The position numbers and the translations under genes are program-made. This document shows, piece by piece, positions 35,234-44,512 of a DNA stretch of 64,000 bases. Source of the DNA: Prevotella communis (GTDB taxonomy: Bacteria > Bacteroidota > Bacteroidia > Bacteroidales > Bacteroidaceae); the NCBI RefSeq assembly GCF_022024115.1, contig NZ_CP091792.1:1240001-1304000 (forward strand), written 5' to 3'. The notes beneath the pieces are model-generated. The model did not search any database and was not told where the DNA came from. It worked only from the letters and a program-made list of their open reading frames with translations. Each line of letters starts with the position of its first letter. Positions within the stretch are counted from its first letter, which is position 1.

Positions 35234-36036
35234 AACTTATCTACGATATCAGAGACCTTGTGCCCTATATCAACTGGGCTTACTTCTATTTTGCCTGGCA
35301 GGTGAAAGACGAAGTAAACCAGCAACGTGTGAGAAGGGAGGCAGAGGACTTTCTGAAAGCGTACGACGGGAAATATCAGGCTTACGCGCTTTTTGATATC
35401 GTTGATGCTCATTCTGATAATGATGATATTGTTATTGACAGTACAGGCAAACGATTGCCAATGCTACGTCAGCAGCAAGCTGAAAGTGAATTTCTTTGTC
35501 TTGCTGATTTTCTCTTACCTTACCAATCATCTGAATCCCTGCATCCTTCATCCAGAATTGGTTTGTTTGCTACCTCTGTAGACAAAGGTATGGAGACTGA
35601 TTTTGACCATGATCCCTACTTGAAGATGATGGCACAACTCTTGGCTGATCGTTTGGCAGAGGCAGCAGCTGAACGAATGCATGAGGAGGTACGCAGACAC
35701 TATTGGGGATATGCGCCTGACGAAAACTTGTCTATCCACGAGATGCAACTGGAACATTTTCAGGGTATTCGTCCTGCAGTAGGGTACCCTTCCTTACCAG
35801 ATGCCAGCATGAATTTCCTCCTTGACGACTTACTTGACATGAAGCAGATTGGTATCTCTCTGACTGAGAGTGGTGCTATGCGACCTCATGCCAGTGTCTC
35901 TGGTCTGATGATATCCCATCCCAAGTCACATTATTTCTCTATTGGTAAGATAGGTGAAGATCAGTTGGCCGACTATGCCCGTCGTCGTCAGATGCCTGTA
36001 GAAACAATACGTAAATTCCTTTCCGCAAATATATGA
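35230..36036 (+). CDS. stand-alone methionine synthase (MetH) activation domain
   Basis: A 268-residue protein matching only the C-terminal AdoMet-binding domain of cobalamin-dependent methionine synthase. Hallmarks are ADFL...GLFATSVDKG at 92-120, HYWGYAPDE near 157-165, the AdoMet motif GIRPAVGYPSLPD at 179-191, and LTESGAMRPHASVSG with HPKSHYFSIGKIGEDQ at 211-245. The domain reductively re-methylates inactive cob(II)alamin. E. coli MetH carries it as the last 330 residues; here it is a separate gene. I recall Thermotoga having a separate one. It overlaps pyrC and the phosphoesterase gene by 4 bp each. The catalytic MetH must lie outside this window. Confidence 0.88.
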   Translation: MKLIYDIRDLVPYINWAYFYFAWQVKDEVNQQRVRREAEDFLKAYDGKYQAYALFDIVDAHSDNDDIVIDSTGKRLPMLRQQQAESEFLCLADFLLPYQSSESLHPSSRIGLFATSVDKGMETDFDHDPYLKMMAQLLADRLAEAAAERMHEEVRRHYWGYAPDENLSIHEMQLEHFQGIRPAVGYPSLPDASMNFLLDDLLDMKQIGISLTESGAMRPHASVSGLMISHPKSHYFSIGKIGEDQLADYARRRQMPVETIRKFLSANI

Positions 36037-37010
36037 ACGAGACACATATCACATTACTTCAGCCTGATACCTATATTTATATAGGGTGGGGTATCATGCT
36101 TTTCCTTTCCTTGGTAGCAGGTGTCACATGCTATTTCACCAAACGTCGTTGGTTGAAATGGACATCTATCTTACCATTATGTCTGCTTTGGCCCATATTT
36201 CTCTTTGGTGCTTATGTGGGTGTCAGTCAGTTTGAGGTCAAGCATGTGGACTTGTCATTCGAGGATCTCCCAGAGGCTTTTGATGGTTATACCATTGTGC
36301 AGTTCAGTGACGTACATACAGGTACGCTCACCGGCAAGAGGATGGATTTGCTGAAAACAGCTGTCGACAGTATCAATGCCCAGAATGCAGATATGGTGGT
36401 CTTTACTGGTGACTTGCAGAATAAGGTGCCCAGTGAGATAGAGCCCTGTAGGACGCTCCTGTCAAGTATCAAGGCCAAGGATGGTGTCTATTCTGTCTTG
36501 GGCAATCATGACTATACGACGTATGATGATGGAGATGCCTTGGAGCAATATACCAATTCTGGGCTCCGTGAAGGACTTGATGAGGAATTAGGGTGGATCC
36601 CACTGAATAATGCACGTTGCTTTATTCATCGTGGCGATCAGCGTCTTGTCATTGCAGGTATGGAAAATGATGGCGATGGCGTACGCTTTCCGCAGAAAGG
36701 CGATTTGTCGTCAGCACTTTATCGTGTCAAACGGCAGGATTTCGTTGTTCTTTTGGAACATGATCCTTCTGCATGGCGTCGCAAGATTCTGCCTCATAGT
36801 CATGTGCAACTGACATTGAGTGGCCATACCCATGGTGGACAGTTCTCGCTATTTGGCTTGTCTCCAGCCTTCTTGAAATACAAGGAGTATAGCGGACTCT
36901 ATACCGTTGCTAATCGTTGTCTTTACGTTTCCAGTGGTCTCAGTGGTGTTGTCCCATTCCGTGTGGGCGTGCCTGGCGAGATTACGGTTATCACCCTTCA
37001 TAAGAAATAA
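36033..37010 (+). CDS. membrane-anchored calcineurin-like metallophosphoesterase
   Basis: A 325-residue protein with two N-terminal transmembrane helices (about 15-33 and 45-65) and a dinuclear-metal phosphoesterase domain. The motifs appear in order: FSDVHTG, TGDLQ, LGNHD and LSGHTHGGQ. It resembles the YkuE/YaeI group, some of which act on lipids such as UDP-diacylglucosamine or phospholipids. The active site would face the periplasm or the membrane surface. It is coupled to the preceding gene by ATGA and followed 22 bp later by an acyltransferase, so a lipid role fits. The substrate is unknown. Confidence 0.88.
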   Translation: MNETHITLLQPDTYIYIGWGIMLFLSLVAGVTCYFTKRRWLKWTSILPLCLLWPIFLFGAYVGVSQFEVKHVDLSFEDLPEAFDGYTIVQFSDVHTGTLTGKRMDLLKTAVDSINAQNADMVVFTGDLQNKVPSEIEPCRTLLSSIKAKDGVYSVLGNHDYTTYDDGDALEQYTNSGLREGLDEELGWIPLNNARCFIHRGDQRLVIAGMENDGDGVRFPQKGDLSSALYRVKRQDFVVLLEHDPSAWRRKILPHSHVQLTLSGHTHGGQFSLFGLSPAFLKYKEYSGLYTVANRCLYVSSGLSGVVPFRVGVPGEITVITLHKK

Positions 37011-37032
37011 CATAATAAATATATTATCAACA

Positions 37033-37791
37033 ATGAAATACCTTTACTATACTTATCAGTTATTTATTGCATTACCTTTAACCATCATCACTACGGTAGT
37101 CATAACCAGTTCTATCATTATAGGCGCAGCCCTTGGCTTCGGTCATTTCTGGGGCAACTATCCTCCTCGTTTATGGGCTCGTATCATCCTGTGGCTGTTC
37201 CTCATTCCTGTGCGTGTAGAGGGACGTGAGAACCTGGATAAGAAAGAGTCATATGTCTTTGTAGCCAACCATCAGGGAGCCTTTGACATCTTCCTGATTT
37301 ATGGTTACCTGAATCGTCATTTCAAGTGGATGATGAAATACCAGTTGCGTAGAATTCCTTTTGTAGGCTTTGCCTGTGCCAAGACCCATCAGATTTTTGT
37401 GGATAAGCGTGGTCCTAAAAAAGTAAAGGCTACCTATGACCAGGCTCGTGAGACGCTGAAGGGCGGTACTAGTCTTACTGTGTTCCCCGAGGGCTCCCGT
37501 TCGTTCACGGGTCATATGGGTGTCTTCAAGAAGGGTGCCTTTATGTTGGCCGACGAGTTGCAATTGCCTGTCGTCCCCCTGACTATCAATGGTTCTTTTA
37601 ATATCATGCCTCGTATGCGAGATATGAAGTTTGTCCATTGGCATCCCCTTACCCTGACCATCCATCAGCCCATCTATCCTGTAGGGCAGGGCTCAGAGAA
37701 TGTGGAGGCAACAAAAAATCAGGCCTATGACAGTGTGATGTCTGCCTTAGTGCCTGAATATCAAGGATTCGTGGAAAACCCCGATCAGTAA
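37033..37791 (+). CDS. 1-acyl-glycerol-3-phosphate acyltransferase (PlsC-like)
   Basis: I start at ATG 37033 (252 residues). The longer open frame would run back into the phosphoesterase gene, and the membrane helix (about residues 10-35) starts properly here. Acyltransferase motifs are NHQGAFD (NHxxxxD), FPEGSRS and VPLTING, diagnostic for PlsC. It acylates lysophosphatidic acid to phosphatidic acid at the inner membrane. It is the last gene of the pyrC run and converges on a minus-strand glycosyltransferase with only an 18-bp gap and no visible terminator. Confidence 0.9.
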   Translation: MKYLYYTYQLFIALPLTIITTVVITSSIIIGAALGFGHFWGNYPPRLWARIILWLFLIPVRVEGRENLDKKESYVFVANHQGAFDIFLIYGYLNRHFKWMMKYQLRRIPFVGFACAKTHQIFVDKRGPKKVKATYDQARETLKGGTSLTVFPEGSRSFTGHMGVFKKGAFMLADELQLPVVPLTINGSFNIMPRMRDMKFVHWHPLTLTIHQPIYPVGQGSENVEATKNQAYDSVMSALVPEYQGFVENPDQ

Positions 37792-37809
37792 GTAGAGTAA
37801 GTGTAGCAG

Positions 37810-38565
37810 TTACTCTGTCTTGGGCAATGCAGGATATTTCCGTGTCCATCCATCCCAGCGTAGTCGCATCACTCCGAAGAATGCCTCTCCGAAGATGCCA
37901 CCCGACATTTTGCTGGTTCCCTCCTTGCGGTTCACAAAGATGACGGGCACCTCTTTGATCTTGAAGCCAATGCGCCAGGCGGTGAACTTCATTTCAATCT
38001 GGAAGCCATAGCCCTTGAAGCGAATCTTGTCCAGTTCGATGGTCTCAAGCACACGACGCTTGTAACATTTGAATCCGGCGGTAGTATCGTGGATGGGGAA
38101 TCCCGTTACGATCTTCACGTATTTTGATGCAAAGTAGCTCATCAGCACACGTCCCATGGGCCAGTTTACTACGTTCACACCACTGATATAACGTGAACCA
38201 ATGGCAACGTCGTTACCCTCGTCATGACATGCAGCATAGAGGCGTGGCAGGTCGTTGGGATCGTGACTGAAGTCTGCATCCATCTCAAAGATATACTGGT
38301 AGTCGTGCTCTAAGGCCCATTTGAATCCGGCGATATAAGCCGTACCCAGTCCCAACTTACCTTTCCGTTCTACGATAAACAGACGGTCGCTGAACTCATT
38401 TTCCATCAGTCCCTTCACGATATTGGCAGTCCCGTCGGGAGAACCGTCATCGATAATCAGTATATGGAAACACTTCTCCAAACCAAACACGGCCCGGATA
38501 ATCTTCTCTATATTTTCCTTCTCGTTATAAGTAGGAATTATGACGATGCTGTCGCTTGTATTCAT
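37810..38565 (-). CDS. polyprenyl-phosphate mannose synthase-like GT2
   Basis: A 251-residue GT2 glycosyltransferase of the dolichol-phosphate mannosyltransferase type. The N-terminus IIPTYNEKENIEKII, the metal motif EMDADFSHDPNDL (about 90-102) and FPIHDTTAGFKCYKR are typical. It has no C-terminal transmembrane helices, as in soluble Dpm1-type enzymes. It makes a lipid-linked sugar donor used in glycoprotein O-glycosylation or polysaccharide assembly, both known in Bacteroidetes. A very good promoter lies just upstream. It opens the glycosyltransferase region. Confidence 0.88.
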   Translation of the reverse strand: MNTSDSIVIIPTYNEKENIEKIIRAVFGLEKCFHILIIDDGSPDGTANIVKGLMENEFSDRLFIVERKGKLGLGTAYIAGFKWALEHDYQYIFEMDADFSHDPNDLPRLYAACHDEGNDVAIGSRYISGVNVVNWPMGRVLMSYFASKYVKIVTGFPIHDTTAGFKCYKRRVLETIELDKIRFKGYGFQIEMKFTAWRIGFKIKEVPVIFVNRKEGTSKMSGGIFGEAFFGVMRLRWDGWTRKYPALPKTE

Positions 38566-38587
38566 CGATTTAATGGTTTTAATGCTG

Positions 38588-38618
38588 CAAAAGTAGTCAA
38601 TTTATTGTTACTATCAAA
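38588..38618 (-). promoter_or_regulatory. promoter of the Dpm1-like gene
   Basis: On the minus strand, TTTG at 38615-38618, a 19-bp spacer and TACTTTTG at 38588-38595; the start codon is 22 bp downstream. Confidence 0.85.
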
Positions 38619-38658
38619 AAAATAACTATCAAAAAATAATAAAAGGACCTAATGATAC

Positions 38659-39783
38659 TTACTTTTCCCGATCAACCTCCTGATAAAGCCTGAGCAGTTG
38701 CTCTGCAGTTCTCCGCCATGAGAAAAGTTTTGCTCTTTCCAGTCCTAACGCCTTTTGTTTCCTATATAAGTCCTCGTCACTTTCTAATTGCAGCATCATC
38801 TCTGCAATCTCATCACTACTCTCAGGATTTACCAGGATGGCATTATGTCCAGCGATTTCTGGCATGGATGAAGTGTTGCTGGTGATGACGGGAGTACCAC
38901 ATGCCATTGCCTCTAACAGGGGAATGCCGAAACTCTCTCTCAGAGATGTATATAGGAAGGCAAATGCTCCATTATAAATATATGGTAAGTCGCTATTCAC
39001 AATATATCCAGGCATTAAGATGTGCTCCTTGATATTCTCTATATGGTTTCGCTGAATGATACCATTCAGATACTCAGCATCCAGATCGGCCATCAGCAAC
39101 TTTCGTTTTACGTCCGACTGTTGTAGATATTTGGAATAAGCAACCAGTGTGCGCTCTGTATTCTTTTTGGGATCTGTATTGCCCAGGAAGAAAAAATAGC
39201 CCTCGTCAGAAATGTATTTCTTAGTGACGTCGCTTGTCTCTTCAATGGGCTTAAACCAGTTGTTGTATCCGTTGTATATCATCGCCATACGTTCGCGTGG
39301 AATACCCAGTTTAGAAATGATATTCTCCATCTCAAAGTTTGATACGGTGATGATGCGGCGACATTTGTTTAGTATTCTCGGAACGTCTAATCTCCTGTAT
39401 AGCCACCCCATATTTTGGTATAGAGAATGATTCTGCTTGTCCCTGGGCTCAAGGAAAATGATATCGTGCAACGTCAAAACCAATGGTATGTTACACCAGA
39501 TGGGAGCTGTGTTGCTTGTGCAATGTAGTATCTCTACACCATATTTCTTTGCAGCCCTTGGCAGTGCCCATTGTTCCCAAAGCGGATATGAAGGACACTT
39601 TAATTCGATGATATGCACATTCTTTGTACTCTCGACACAACGGTCTTCGCCAGGTTTTACAAATACATAGTATTCATTCTCCGTGTCTATCTGTTGCAGT
39701 TCTTTAATCTCCTGCAACACCACGTAGTCCATACCGTGCTTGTTTTTGCGGAAAATTCGCTGTGCTTCAATACCTATAATCAT
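38659..39783 (-). CDS. GT4 glycosyltransferase
   Basis: A 374-residue GT-B fold protein. The N-terminus is MIIGIEAQRIFRKNKHGMDY, a glycine-rich acceptor loop variant. The C-terminal donor half has FLGNTDPKKNTERTL, ESFGIPLLEAMACGTPV (the E-x7-E motif) and a helical end. It probably adds a sugar such as mannose or galactose to a surface glycan; the specificity is not readable. It follows the next GT4 gene after 45 bp on the same strand and is probably co-transcribed with it. Confidence 0.87.
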   Translation of the reverse strand: MIIGIEAQRIFRKNKHGMDYVVLQEIKELQQIDTENEYYVFVKPGEDRCVESTKNVHIIELKCPSYPLWEQWALPRAAKKYGVEILHCTSNTAPIWCNIPLVLTLHDIIFLEPRDKQNHSLYQNMGWLYRRLDVPRILNKCRRIITVSNFEMENIISKLGIPRERMAMIYNGYNNWFKPIEETSDVTKKYISDEGYFFFLGNTDPKKNTERTLVAYSKYLQQSDVKRKLLMADLDAEYLNGIIQRNHIENIKEHILMPGYIVNSDLPYIYNGAFAFLYTSLRESFGIPLLEAMACGTPVITSNTSSMPEIAGHNAILVNPESSDEIAEMMLQLESDEDLYRKQKALGLERAKLFSWRRTAEQLLRLYQEVDREK

Positions 39784-39828
39784 GGTTCTTGTAGAGTTTT
39801 ATGCTGTCAAACATTCTTGGAGATATCG

Positions 39829-40986
39829 CTATTCATCTATCAGTTTCCTCCATTGATTGGAGATTGTGGTAATGTCGAATCTTTTGGCAATGGTTAGTGC
39901 TTCTTTCGATTTCCTTTCCCAATCAATCTCTGTTGCATCTTTTAGAGAACGAGCCAAGTCGTTTATATTACCGTTCTTGAAATAGATTGCGAAGTCGCCC
40001 ATGATCTCTTTGCTTGTTGGAAGATCTGAAGAAACAATAGGTAATCCATGAGCCATCGCCTCAACCAATACTAATCCAAAACCTTCCCATCGTGAGCTGA
40101 GTATGTATACTTGTGCTTGGGAGTAATATTCTTGTATGTTATTTGTAAAAGGGTGAAGTGCTATTCTTTCTTCCAATTGATAGTCAGCTATCATTTTCCG
40201 ATAGAGAGGTTCTTCCACTCCTTCCCCAACTATATCAAGTACCCATTCTTTATTGTCTTTTGCAAAGATATTGAAAGCCTCAATTAATAAGTCAAATCCC
40301 TTATGCCGATGAGAGAAGCGTCCTACTGCTAAAAATCTTTTAGAATCACCTTGTGATGGCTTTCCTGGCTCTAAGGTTAACGGATTATAGATAATTTCTG
40401 TTGGAAAATGATATTTATGGGCATCATCTTGACAAAGAACAACAGTCTTATCTAGTTTTTGTAGTTGATATTCATAATGCTTTCGTAACTCTGGTCCAAT
40501 GTACAGGGAGCCAGTACCAAAGAGAGCTTCGTATGAATTGTGAATCCACCCAATCAGTTTGATGTTCCCTAATTTTGACCTATATGCAGCTAAACGGACT
40601 GATAATGGAGCATGAACACCGATAATTACATTGTATTCTCCCGCTATCAGTTCTTTTACCAGTGCGTCTCTTTTTTCTGATGGATATGAACTATACGCAT
40701 AGAGGTTAGATGTAATTTTTGTCTGTGGTAAAATCTTTCGATAAAGATAGCTATAGGTTTTGCAAATCAGTTGCTTCCATCGCGGTGTTTCCGGATATTG
40801 AAAGAAACGATAATGAATGTCTGCTTCTTGCAAATTATATAATGAAGTGTCTTCCTGCTCTGGCTTATCAAGTGTTACGATAGTGACGTCATAGTCTCTG
40901 GCCAATTCCTTGGCAATTACTGCTGTAACTCGTTGTACACCGCCAAACGAGAAGATGGAGTCTGTCAAAAATCCTATTCGTTTCAT
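39829..40986 (-). CDS. GT4 glycosyltransferase
   Basis: The start is set at ATG 40986 (MKRIGFLTDSIFSFGGVQRV), 385 residues; the longer frame uses a TTG. FGGVQRV is the N-terminal GGxE/Q loop. FLAVGRFSHRHKGFD and SRWEGFGLVLVEAMAHGLP are the donor-site motifs, with the E-x7-E signature. The gene is visibly more AT-rich than housekeeping genes such as trpS, which is common for surface-glycan genes exchanged between strains. A TATTTTTG element (40996-41003, minus strand) is only 10 bp before the ATG, so transcription may start almost at the codon. The sugar is unknown. Confidence 0.87.
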   Translation of the reverse strand: MKRIGFLTDSIFSFGGVQRVTAVIAKELARDYDVTIVTLDKPEQEDTSLYNLQEADIHYRFFQYPETPRWKQLICKTYSYLYRKILPQTKITSNLYAYSSYPSEKRDALVKELIAGEYNVIIGVHAPLSVRLAAYRSKLGNIKLIGWIHNSYEALFGTGSLYIGPELRKHYEYQLQKLDKTVVLCQDDAHKYHFPTEIIYNPLTLEPGKPSQGDSKRFLAVGRFSHRHKGFDLLIEAFNIFAKDNKEWVLDIVGEGVEEPLYRKMIADYQLEERIALHPFTNNIQEYYSQAQVYILSSRWEGFGLVLVEAMAHGLPIVSSDLPTSKEIMGDFAIYFKNGNINDLARSLKDATEIDWERKSKEALTIAKRFDITTISNQWRKLIDE

Positions 40987-41037
40987 ATTCGTTCGCAAAA
41001 ATACGAAAAAAAAATGATGGTTTCAAAATATTTTCAC

Positions 41038-41045
41038 TATATTTG
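41038..41045 (+). promoter_or_regulatory. -7 element for the plus-strand GT4 gene
   Basis: TATATTTG, 54 bp before the ATG at 41100. The upstream box is not clear. It sits back to back with the minus-strand element at 40996-41003. Confidence 0.55.
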
Positions 41046-41099
41046 CACAATAATCTGTTATAATGAATAAAAAGTAGTTTGTTCTATTAGAGAAGAAGG

Positions 41100-42281
41100 A
41101 TGAGGTTAGCGTTTTTATGTAATAACATGAAGTCGCTTAATGGCGTGGAGCGTGTACTGTCACAGAGGCTAAATCTATTGGCAGACAGTGGACTTTATGA
41201 CGTGTATCTGATTACTTGTAATCAGTATGGTGCTCCTTTGTCTTTCCCCATTTCTGAAAAAGTCCATCATATTGATTTATCCACCCGTTTCTTGCTGCGT
41301 TGTTCCTATCACGGTCTCTTCCAGTATTTTGATCGATTTGTAAGTAAGAGGAAATATATTAAAGCAATCTGTCGTTGTTTGGAGTCTATTAGTCCTGATG
41401 TTATTACCTGTGTAGATCAGCATGTAGCTGATTTGGAGGCTGTTCTGAAGGTTAAGGTCGACGCAGTGAAAGTGGTAGAGTGTCATAGTGGGCGTGCTGC
41501 GTATTTCTCAAATCTGAAAAAGATGAATCACACCTATCGGTTTTATCTTGGTAGTCGGTTAAAGAGTAAGTTGGTGCGTGCCATTGAAAGATTTGATAAG
41601 GTTGTGGTGATGACTGAGGCCGAAAAGTATGATTGGCATATGGATGAGCGGGTTGTGTGTATTCCAAATATGCTGGCCTACTATCCTGATGATGATGCTA
41701 TTTGTGTCCATGAAAGTCGCTGTCAGGTTATTAGTATAGGTCGTTATGCCTATCAGAAAGGGTATGACATGTTGATTGAAGCTTGGAAATTGGTTCAGCG
41801 ACGTCATCCACAGTGGAAGCTGCACACATACGGTAGTTGTGACGATGGAGCCGGTGGTTATGAACAACTTAAGGATACAATAGAAAAATGTCATATTCCG
41901 AATGTCTTTCTTCATACTGCCACTACCGATGTCTTTGGCCAGTATATGCAAAGCGACCTCTATGTCATGTCATCACGTTTTGAGTCGTTTGGCTTGGTGC
42001 TGATTGAAGCCATGTCATGTGGCTTGCCTGTGGTCTCGTTTGACTGCAAGTATGGTCCAAGTTCTATTGTAGACGATGGTTATACAGGCCTGTTGGTTCC
42101 TGTAAACCAAGTTGCTCAATTGGCTGAAGCTATTTGCTCTCTAATAGAGAATGATGATAGACGCCGTGAGATGGCTATTAATGCCCGCCGTGAGTCTGCG
42201 AAATACCATCCCGATTACATTATGCCTCGTTGGCATGCCTTTTACGAATCTCTTGGAAAAGGACGTCCCATTGGTTCATGA
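41100..42281 (+). CDS. GT4 glycosyltransferase
   Basis: A 393-residue GT-B protein: MRLAFLCNNMKSLNGVERVL at the N-terminus, ISIGRYAYQKGYDMLIEAW in the donor domain, and ESFGLVLIEAMSCGLPVV with the E-x7-E motif. A purine-rich GAAGAAGG before the ATG supports this start. Its donor half is closely similar to the C-terminal half of the double glycosyltransferase on the opposite strand (ISIGRYAYQKGYDMLI against IAVGRYTYQKGFDLLI), and the two genes overlap tail to tail by 62 bp. They therefore look like paralogues in inverted order. Probable role: a lipopolysaccharide or capsule side chain. Confidence 0.87.
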   Translation: MRLAFLCNNMKSLNGVERVLSQRLNLLADSGLYDVYLITCNQYGAPLSFPISEKVHHIDLSTRFLLRCSYHGLFQYFDRFVSKRKYIKAICRCLESISPDVITCVDQHVADLEAVLKVKVDAVKVVECHSGRAAYFSNLKKMNHTYRFYLGSRLKSKLVRAIERFDKVVVMTEAEKYDWHMDERVVCIPNMLAYYPDDDAICVHESRCQVISIGRYAYQKGYDMLIEAWKLVQRRHPQWKLHTYGSCDDGAGGYEQLKDTIEKCHIPNVFLHTATTDVFGQYMQSDLYVMSSRFESFGLVLIEAMSCGLPVVSFDCKYGPSSIVDDGYTGLLVPVNQVAQLAEAICSLIENDDRRREMAINARRESAKYHPDYIMPRWHAFYESLGKGRPIGS

Positions 42282-44511
42282 TATGATCCATCGAAAAGCG
42301 TTGGATATTTATGGCAGCCTTCTTTCCCATTGATCTTCTTGTATCTTCGTTGTCAATGAGAGAGTTGATTCCATTTGCCAATTCATCGATGTCCTCTGCT
42401 TTACACAAGATACCGTCAATGCCGTTGTTAATGATGTCCTTGGGTCCGCACTGACACGCAAAAGCTACTGGTGGCAGTCCCGTAGCCATAGCTTCCATCA
42501 AGACCAAAGGCAGACCCTCGAAGCGCGAGCTGAGCACAAAGATGGCGCTTTCGGCATATTTTTCACGGATATTGCTGACGGGACCATGACACATCACTGC
42601 ATCTTGCAGTCCCAATGCCTCGGCTTGCGCTTGATACTGCTCGCGATTACCACCGCCATAGATGTTCAGTTGCCAGTCGGGATGCATTGCAAATACCTTT
42701 TTCCATGCTCTGATGAGTAGGTCAAACCCTTTTTGATATGTATATCGTCCCACAGCAATAACTTGCTTCTGGTCATAGTTTGCTGATGGGCCATTCATGA
42801 TGGTGATGGGGTTGGGTATGACCTGTAGGTTGTCCTGTTTATGCCACAGAGCAGCATCCTCGTGTGTCAATACGACAAAGCGGTCTAGTTGACTCACCTT
42901 TTTGTCTAACTGAGCCATCCATCTACGGGTAATAAACCTATTGATAAAGTCTGGCAGGAAAATAAAATTTGCCTCACGGTATTTGTATCTTCCAAAATGA
43001 ATCTCTCCTACCTTGGCGCTACCGTCCTTGATATCACACAGGAAATTGATTTCTCTTCGTAGCAACGAGATAGTGATGTCGGGCTGCAAGCGTTGCAGAC
43101 ACATGGACAGCCTTAGCTTAAATTCGTCCATCTTTTGATGATAAAGGTACAGTCTTTTCCAAATAGGATACTGCCACAGACTGTCGATGTTGATGTCCAG
43201 TTGAATGACGTTGACCTTCGGAGATAGCTGGAAATATGGTTTTTGACCCTTATCATCGGTTATGATGATATTGACTTCGTAATCCAGTTCGTCTGCCAGA
43301 TAGTTGGCCTTAGCCGTGAGTACGCGTTCCATGCCTCCTGAGTGGTCCAGCGATGGGATACAGTAAGCTAGTCGGGTAGAGTCGTCATTGTTTTTATGCT
43401 CTTGATAGACTGCGTCGATGACCCGTTTCATCTGGTTTTTCCACGACAGATTCTCAATAGATTGTCTGATGATCTGAGGTGTGACGGTCAACTGATGATA
43501 GAACTGAATGATGTCCTCGATGCTCACTGCGCTTTCATTGGCAGCCACCTTCATGACGTAGGGACGTGAGTCGAAGTCCGTATCTGTCTCAGAGTAGACA
43601 AAGGCAATACCTCGCGCTGCATACTCGCGATTCTTCAGAGTCTTGATGTCTGTGATGCCTACTCGGTGGCGTCCAAGGCTACCGATGCCAAAGTCGCATT
43701 GGTCGAATATTTCGTCTAGTTCTGTACCGTGCTTCTTGCCGTGCAGGATAACATATGGTTCAAGGTGGTTATCTTTAATGATTCTTGTTATTTCTTCTTC
43801 CTCAATGGGTGAGAAGAAGTAGCCCACCATATGGAAATAAACTATCATTTCCCTAGGTGTAGCGTAATATTCTGCCATGCCCTTGATAACCCTATCAAAT
43901 CCGTGCCATTTATGAATTTCGGCCACGCCAATTAAGTGTAGCTCGTTATCTGGATGATGTGCTTCATGTTTCAATCTGACTGAGTTGAAGTCTATACCGT
44001 TGGAAATCTTGATAGTCTGTTGCCCGAAGATAAAATCCTCTTCGGCAAAGGTAACAATTGCATCTAATTGCTGGGCAAAACGATGCCTGAATAGTTTGTC
44101 TTGAATCAGCTGGCGACGCATGGATATATTGAAATATTCCTGGTCGTATGGATATGTGGGAATCTCCATGACAACCTTCATGCCCGTCTGCTTCATGCGT
44201 TTAACCATGTGGATGGTAAAGGGATTGGCATTATGGTTGGAACGTATATAAACAAAGTTGATGTTCGCTCTAATGGCATAATCTACAATCGATCCAAATT
44301 CAATGCGTTTAAGAATCTTACCCTTGATGCCGTTGCCATAGTTCACGATGACTTGATTGTCTACGATACGGCATTTTCCGTTGGTCTCGTCCATATAACA
44401 TAGGTGAACCTCATGGCCATTCGCCTTGAAGGCGTCCAACTGGTAAGTAATTTTTTTGCTAATACCATTGTTGGGGTCGAATCCGTGGAAGATTAGGAAC
44501 AGGACTTTCAT
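42220..44511 (-). CDS. double glycosyltransferase: two GT4 domains in one chain
   Basis: A 763-residue protein made of two GT-B units. Unit 1 (about 1-385) starts with LIFHGFDPNNGISKK and has the donor-site stretch GVAEIHKWHGFDRVI. Its E-x7-E motif is weak (YAARGIAFVY in place of the usual EAMACG), so this half may be altered. Unit 2 (about 393-763) starts with YCIPSLDHSGGMERVL and keeps AVGRYTYQKGFDLL and EGLPLVLMEAMATGLP. Fused glycosyltransferases of this kind usually add two successive sugars. The start is 1 bp after the stop of the upstream GT2 gene. The 3' end overlaps the convergent GT4 gene by 62 bp. Confidence 0.85.
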   Translation of the reverse strand: MKVLFLIFHGFDPNNGISKKITYQLDAFKANGHEVHLCYMDETNGKCRIVDNQVIVNYGNGIKGKILKRIEFGSIVDYAIRANINFVYIRSNHNANPFTIHMVKRMKQTGMKVVMEIPTYPYDQEYFNISMRRQLIQDKLFRHRFAQQLDAIVTFAEEDFIFGQQTIKISNGIDFNSVRLKHEAHHPDNELHLIGVAEIHKWHGFDRVIKGMAEYYATPREMIVYFHMVGYFFSPIEEEEITRIIKDNHLEPYVILHGKKHGTELDEIFDQCDFGIGSLGRHRVGITDIKTLKNREYAARGIAFVYSETDTDFDSRPYVMKVAANESAVSIEDIIQFYHQLTVTPQIIRQSIENLSWKNQMKRVIDAVYQEHKNNDDSTRLAYCIPSLDHSGGMERVLTAKANYLADELDYEVNIIITDDKGQKPYFQLSPKVNVIQLDINIDSLWQYPIWKRLYLYHQKMDEFKLRLSMCLQRLQPDITISLLRREINFLCDIKDGSAKVGEIHFGRYKYREANFIFLPDFINRFITRRWMAQLDKKVSQLDRFVVLTHEDAALWHKQDNLQVIPNPITIMNGPSANYDQKQVIAVGRYTYQKGFDLLIRAWKKVFAMHPDWQLNIYGGGNREQYQAQAEALGLQDAVMCHGPVSNIREKYAESAIFVLSSRFEGLPLVLMEAMATGLPPVAFACQCGPKDIINNGIDGILCKAEDIDELANGINSLIDNEDTRRSMGKKAAINIQRFSMDHIMNQWDVLFQEIRKRHANEA

Positions 44512-44512
44512 T

